Below, in pieces: positions 58,650 to 64,000 of a stretch of DNA of 64,000 nucleotides. Made by a program: the position numbers and the translations under genes. Under the pieces are notes generated by a model. That model was not told the DNA's origin. It searched no databases and worked only from the letters and a program-made list of their open reading frames with translations. Source of the stretch: Tetracentron sinense (taxonomy: Eukaryota; Streptophyta; Magnoliopsida; Trochodendrales; Trochodendraceae); the NCBI GenBank assembly GCA_015143295.1, contig CM026557.1:22353760-22417759 (forward strand), in the 5' to 3' direction. Every line of letters begins with the position of its first letter. The first letter of the stretch is position 1.

Positions 58650-60045
58650 AAGTAATGACCCTAAAGGGGGGAGTGAATAGGGATTATGGTAGATTTTGAA
58701 ATTTGACTCTAAATCTTTTATTCGGAATGATATTTATTGCAACTAAAGATTAAATCAAAGTAATACAGAAATTAAAAGAGAAGAGTTAGAAGATCAAACA
58801 CAGAAATTTGTTTACGAGGTTCAGCAATTCCAGCCTACTCCCCGCCTCAAGCTGTTCCAGCTAGAGGATTCACCACGATTCTTTAAATCGCATAGACTCC
58901 TTCACGGGTGGAGCCTAAACCGTTACAGTCTCTCTTTAGGTCAAGACAGAACCTTTACACACTCTCCTTTAGGCCAGGTTGAAACCTGCAAGAGCTCTTC
59001 CCTCTCTTGCTAAAATGAAGCAACAACTTCAAATGCAAGAATTTAAGATTCTTGACTTTCTTCAATGAAAGATTTGTGGATTTAAAAAATCCAGATTAAA
59101 TGCTCCTGAATTGAGCTGAATAAGAGTGGACAGTAAACACTAATGAAATCTCTCAAAATAAATGAAGTTGAACAACTCAAACGAGATTTTGGGGATTTCT
59201 AAGTGTATGAATGATTATGAAATCAATGAGAATGAATGAGTAGATGATTTGAGTTAATGCACTGATCAAGATCTTTATTTTGTTCATAGATGAACTCCTT
59301 TTATAGCTCATGATCCAATATGACCGTTGATGGAGCATTTAATGCAAATAAGGTCGTTGAAAAATAGCTGTTACAACATTTTTCTGTTTCAGACTTCATT
59401 TCGTCGACGAAATTGGGTTACCAACTCAATTCGTCACTGAATCCAAAAACAATGAGTACAGGAAGTTTTCCTGTCTCCATTTCTCCATTTCGTCGAGAAA
59501 TCAAATCACCCTGTGATTTCGTCGACGAATTCAAAACAAAAATTTGTTTTTCTGTTTTGGATTAGGCCTTAATGATGGGAATGACTTCCTAGGTCATTTG
59601 GCAATCCTTTAACATGATTTTTTATGAATTCTTAGGGCCTTAGAATGATGTCCAATTTTTGTCCTAAGCTCCTATGGTCAATCTAAGTATTTTGAGCATT
59701 CAACTTACCATATTTTGAGGACTTCTCACATAAGTCCTAGAAACTCTCAAAATAAATAAAATTACATTGATAAGCTTCTTTAAGAGTTGATCTTTGACTT
59801 GATCTTGGATCTTGTGATTTGGCTTTGTCTTCAAGGGACCCAACTTAGACTATGGACACAACTTTGAATCTTCAATTTTTACTTGAGTTGATCACTTTCT
59901 TGTGTAACTTTCATTCCTTTTGCCTTGAGTGAGATACTTATTTTCTTATAATCTGAAATGATTAAGCATTAAACAGAGATATTAGTGCCATTAGTTTCAT
60001 TTCATTATTGTATTATTATCAAAATTTAAAGGTACCCAAGGTTGT
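58650..60045 (-). mobile_element. SIRE/Maximus-type copia LTR-like block
   Basis: On the minus strand it starts TTTTGATAATAATACAATAA near 60020 and ends in CCTATTCACTCCCCCCTTTA near 58665. TCGTCGACGAA motifs lie at 59400 and 59520, as in the plus-strand block at 7995-9250. Its end differs from the LTR at 62164, so the two flank the gag remnant but are not a matching pair. Confidence 0.6.
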
Positions 60046-60055
60046 AACCTTAAGG

Positions 60056-62093
60056 CTAGCATCCTAGACTTCTCTGCAAGGATCTCAATTTTCCTTTGGA
60101 GTTACCTTGAATATTTTGCCTTAGGTTCATTGAACCTTGGTGCCTATTTTTCTGAAAGGCAAGACACTTTGGTCTAGTGTGATCCTTCACCCCACACTGA
60201 AAGCAAGTGAGAACAAAATAAGAGGGATGATTCCTCTTAGTAGTATGATGCATATAAGTTCTCTCAACTGTAGGAGGAACTAGGACCCTAGCAGTTTCAG
60301 AAAGCACAAAATTTTGATACAATGGAGGAAGAACTAGGTTCCCATTAACATGAAAGACATTTTGATTTCCTGGAGGATTTGGATGTTTGGCCTTGAGCTT
60401 CTCAACAATATGATGGCCTCTCTGAGATGAAGGACCAATTCATTTCCTGTTACCATAATTCTTTCCTTGGCAATTTAGCTCTCCAACTATTTCAGTTGCA
60501 CCAAGGAACCTGTTTTCTTTTTGAAGTTTGGTAACTTTCTCAGAGAACTCAATATTTTCTTTAGCCCTTCTTTGAAGTTCATTTTCAAGGTCTGTGACCT
60601 TCTTGATTAGGCTAACTTTGTTGGCCAGAATCTTATGAAATTCTCTCTCAAGAAAGACAATATTTTCATTGAGAACTTCTTTGTCTGACTCTATCTCAGA
60701 AATCAGAATTCTCAAATCCTCAATCTCTTGAAGAAATTTGTCTTTATCATTTTCAGTTAGATTGACCCTTTTGGTCAGAGAGACATTTGTTCTTCATGAG
60801 TTTGAGATTCTCCTCATATACAGTTCTTTATTACTGTATGAATATCATCCTCTAAGTCAGAGTCAACTCTGACTCTTTCATCTTCAGACATTTGTTCTTC
60901 ATGAGTTTGACTCTCAACTCTTTCATCTTCAGAGTCCTTTTGACTTTCTTTTTCTTCCTCATTATCAGAGTTTAGACACAATGTCTTGATCTTTATTGCA
61001 CACAGATGAGGGAGAAGCAAAAATTTCCCTGGAGCTGGTAGTGAAGGCAGTATGATTCCAACTTTCATTTTCAGAAGGAGAATTATCCTGACTCTCAGAT
61101 TCGGAATCACTGTCATTCCATGTGGCATTCATTGCCTTTCTCTTAGATTTCAGCTTGTTAGGGCAGTCAGGCGACATGTGCCCATATCCATAACATTCAT
61201 AGCATTGGATACTTCGGGTTCCTTTTCAACACCTTTGGGATCTTTTCTTTCTTCCCTGTGCTTAGGCCTAGATTTCTCAATTGATGTTCGGCCTATCTTA
61301 GGATTAAATCTTTCATTTGTTTTCAAGAATTTATTGATTTTTTTAACAAATAAAGAAATATCTTCCAACCCAAATTCAGATTCACAGGCTGAATCAGTCA
61401 ATGATTCCTTGACAGTTTTCAAGGTCATATTTTTCAATTTGGATTTCTGTGATGATTTAAGATTGAGTTCAAAGGTTTGGAGTGAATCGATTAACTCCTC
61501 AATCTTAAGAGCATCAATATTTTGCTCTCGTCAATGGTCGTAACTTTGGTCTAAAATCTCTCGGGAAGAGATCATACGAATTTTGTAACAATTATAGACT
61601 CAAAAAGTCTCTCCCCTAGATTAAAGCAGGAATTAACAATGTCACTCAAATTAGCATAAAATTCATCAAAGGTTTCATTGTCATCCATCCTAAGGTTTTC
61701 AAACCTAATCGTAAGCATCTGAAGCTTAGAGATTTTCACAGTTGTAGTCCCCTCATAGGTAATCTCTAAAATCTCTCAAGCCTATTTCAATGTGCCACAC
61801 TTGGAGATTCTCCAAATTTCTTCGGGTCTGATAACAATGAATATGACATTAAGACCTTTAGTATTCCAACTAGCAGTCTCCATCTCTTCTTTACTCAATT
61901 TTCTGGAGCTTTTAACAACTTTGAGTTCCTCGACAGTTTTGATAGGATTCTTCCAACCCTTCTCAATGGTTAACTATACACTCTCATCCATCGATTTGAG
62001 AAAAACTCTCATTTGAGATTTCCAATAAGCATAATTACTCTCATCAAACAAGGGAGGACGAGCGATGGAACTACCCTATTTAATTGAAGACAT
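60056..62093 (-). pseudogene. Ty1/copia gag remnant
   Basis: The start at 62093 (MSSIK, then a stop) is followed by RPPLFDESNYAYWKSQM, the conserved beginning of copia gag, and further stops. Near 61200-61150 a CX2CX4HX4C knuckle (CYECYGYGHMSPDC) appears, then an acidic Ser-rich tail (60814-61128), a coiled-coil segment (60715-60440) and a second CX2CX4HX4C knuckle (CFQCGVKDHTRPKC) at ~60200. Integrase and RT are missing. Confidence 0.8.
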
Positions 62094-62149
62094 ACTTAAG
62101 GATATATGAACAAGATCACACTAAAGTAGTTAACTTTATTAGTGAACCC

Positions 62150-62161
62150 GCTCTGATACCA
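62150..62161 (-). other. Primer binding site, initiator tRNA-Met
   Basis: The reverse complement is TGGTATCAGAGC, directly beside the LTR end at 62164, fixing the 5' LTR of the copia gag remnant. Confidence 0.88.
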
Positions 62162-62163
62162 AT

Positions 62164-62620
62164 TGAAATGACCCCTTTTATGTATCAATAAGACCAAGGG
62201 GGGGGGGGGGGGTGAATAGGTTTTCTAAGGCTTGTCTACCAATTTTAATTTTATTAATTAAAGTTATGGAAAAGGTAAACAAAGAATCGTGGCACACAAA
62301 CCACAACACCAAGATTTTTACGTGGAAAACCCTCTCAGAAAAAACCACGGGACCTCATCCAGATGAAAGAAATTTAACGAAGAGCAAAAACAAAAGATAC
62401 TTACAGACTCGAACTGTACCCAACCAAACTCGACACAACGATCATCGGTAACCTGTCCTCAATGCCTAAATAAGCAATCACGCGCTCGCAAGCCAACATA
62501 ATCAACTAGCAACTGATTGTGATTCTCTCAGAACTCCGCAACAACAATCTCTTGATCGATCTCTGCCTAGCCGACTCCAGATTTCTCCGACCACAATAAC
62601 CACGATCCGCTACGGGGACC
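62164..62620 (-). mobile_element. 5' LTR of the copia gag remnant (3' part)
   Basis: It adjoins the primer site and carries a 14-base G run (62200-62213). It shares CCACGTAAAAA, GGTCCCGTGG and GTTCGAGTC with window positions 1-150 in reverse. The outer (5') end could not be fixed; 62640-63250 may still belong to it. Confidence 0.65.
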
Positions 62621-63249
62621 GATCTCCTTATTCGAAGGCTTTGACACGTGCCAACCAAGTTTATACTAACGTAGGAGTTTGAGGGCTTTAATTTAGTTTA
62701 AAGAAGGACATAGAGTGATCTCAAGAACAATGAGAATCAAACAACGCAAGTCAAAAGATATTTAAATGGAAACTTGTACTCTAGTCTAGAACATGAGAGA
62801 GAGCTCAAAGGGATACATCATCCACAATGTGGAAACCCTAGAATAATTTTAGGAGCTTCTTTTCTCAGTCTCAAAAGCCCTAAATCATAATAGGGGACAA
62901 TAATATATAGGCAAACCAAAAAAGGCAAAAGAAAACCCTCTAAAAACTGTTTTCCCACAAGGTGGTTCGAACGCCCAAAGGGGCAGTTTGAACCACCCCA
63001 TAACCCGAGTTACTAGAATTTTTCCCTATACATTTTTGGCTCCGTGGTTCGAACGCCCATACCATGGTTCAAACCACCAGCATGAAATTTGCCCAATAAC
63101 TTATTTTTAACTTCCTTGGTTTGTTTCTAATCACCTAGGGTTCATTGGACATTGTCTAAGTCAATTCCTCTTAGGGTAGATGTCATATAAGTCACTTACC
63201 ACTCCTAGGCACAATTGCGGCACATGAACAACAATTTTTTCTTCGTCAA

Positions 63250-64000
63250 TTTTAGTGCTTAAAGCTTCTTGGACTAAGACACCCTTTAACCATGGTTTTT
63301 CTTACGGAATTAGCCAATCCAAAACTGGACTTTACAAGAAGACTGGATTCCAATCTGAGAAGGAAAACTACCCGATCGACTGGGCACAACCAAGGGAAGA
63401 AACCATCTCTCCATCCTATGACAATGAAAGTAGTAGAATAGGAAGGACTTCAACAACAAGGGAACGAAGAGATGAGTCAAAAGGTTCGAGCACTTAGAAG
63501 AATTTCTGAAGCCCCCTCCTCGCCTTTTGTAGACATTTGAATAGTGGCAATAGACCTAAGGCCTCCTCAATCAAACCATATGTCCCATCTATTGGGGACA
63601 TGATCGTCATATGGCAGGAATTGAAGTGCCAAATCTCGCATTGTTTCCCAGCAATCATGAAGCTTGTGATAGTGCATGGAATACAAAGTCCTATACATAC
63701 GAACGAACGCATTTATTCCTCAAGCGTTGCCAGCTGGAAATCGCATGAGAAATTCTCTAGCTTCTCAGAGCCTCAAGCAAACCTTAGGCCCTGAGAAGAG
63801 GGGCTTTTGTAAGGGGAGAAATCGATAATTATACACAATGATAGCTGGAAGCACCAACAACGCAACAGATCAAGAACACCCCGACCTGATAGTCAAATTT
63901 GGCCTGAATGCCACACGTCCGATCCGAGGTGAAGCTCTGGAGAACTTAGGCAAAATCCTCTTAATCTCCGAGCCACCATGCGAAAGACCCAGTCAAATCG
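63250..64000. other. End of window without a recognised gene
   Basis: Open frames at 63255-63497 (+), 63537-63794 (+) and 63494-63712 (-) have no recognised domain. The surroundings suggest more retroelement debris. Confidence 0.4.

Noticed and set aside
63494-63794. Overlapping frames near the right edge
   Set aside because: No recognised motif on either strand; left as unassigned repeat debris.
1-64000. CRISPR-like arrays, rRNA or tRNA genes
   Set aside because: Tandem repeats seen have no unique spacers of constant length. tRNA-like stretches are retrotransposon primer sites, and no rRNA wording was recognised.

Overview
The window is nuclear DNA from a flowering plant. It has AT-rich intergenic space, spliced genes with GT-AG introns, Ty3/gypsy and Ty1/copia retrotransposons primed by initiator tRNA-Met, and many MITE-like foldbacks. 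The protein families (P-class PPR, plant DRB, cobalamin-independent methionine synthase, phytocyanin) are land-plant genes. The species cannot be fixed from the sequence; repeat load and intron sizes would suit a repeat-rich, possibly woody dicot or magnoliid.

Three genes look intact, all on the minus strand. (1) 4293-5735 is an intronless 480-aa P-class PPR protein. (2) 31603-41870 is a double-stranded-RNA-binding protein gene. I reconstruct eight coding exons (1632 nt, 543 aa) with three dsRBDs, two tandem-duplicated linker exons, a second smaller exon duplication and one GC-AG intron. (3) 46176-50838 is methionine synthase (MetE), 11 coding exons, 2298 nt and 765 aa, preceded by a 1.2-kb intron in the 5' UTR and a TATA box near 52180.

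Region by region: 1-10700 holds a duplicated pair of phytocyanin genes about 9.6 kb apart, each broken in a different way, with the PPR gene, small foldbacks and LTR fragments between them. 10700-14155 is MITE-rich and gene-free. 14156-21618 is a decayed Tekay-type chromovirus with a full 2.1-kb LTR on the left and a truncated LTR on the right. 22004-27630 is a second, smaller chromovirus with equal 529-bp LTRs, inserted into an RNase H-like fragment. 27800-30800 is copia debris. 31600-42030 is the DRB gene, whose introns hold an LTR-like block and a strong 50-bp-arm palindrome. 42100-45700 is MITE-rich. 46176-52150 is MetE. 52350-64000 is retroelement debris: a GAGCCGAGCC-rich repeat, a LINE 3' end, a 'putative plant transposon protein' remnant and a decayed copia gag with PBS and LTR.

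I see no operon-like cluster or clearly new system. The most interesting signals are the exon duplications and intronic palindrome in the DRB gene, the complementary damage in the phytocyanin pair, and the layered record of repeat insertions.
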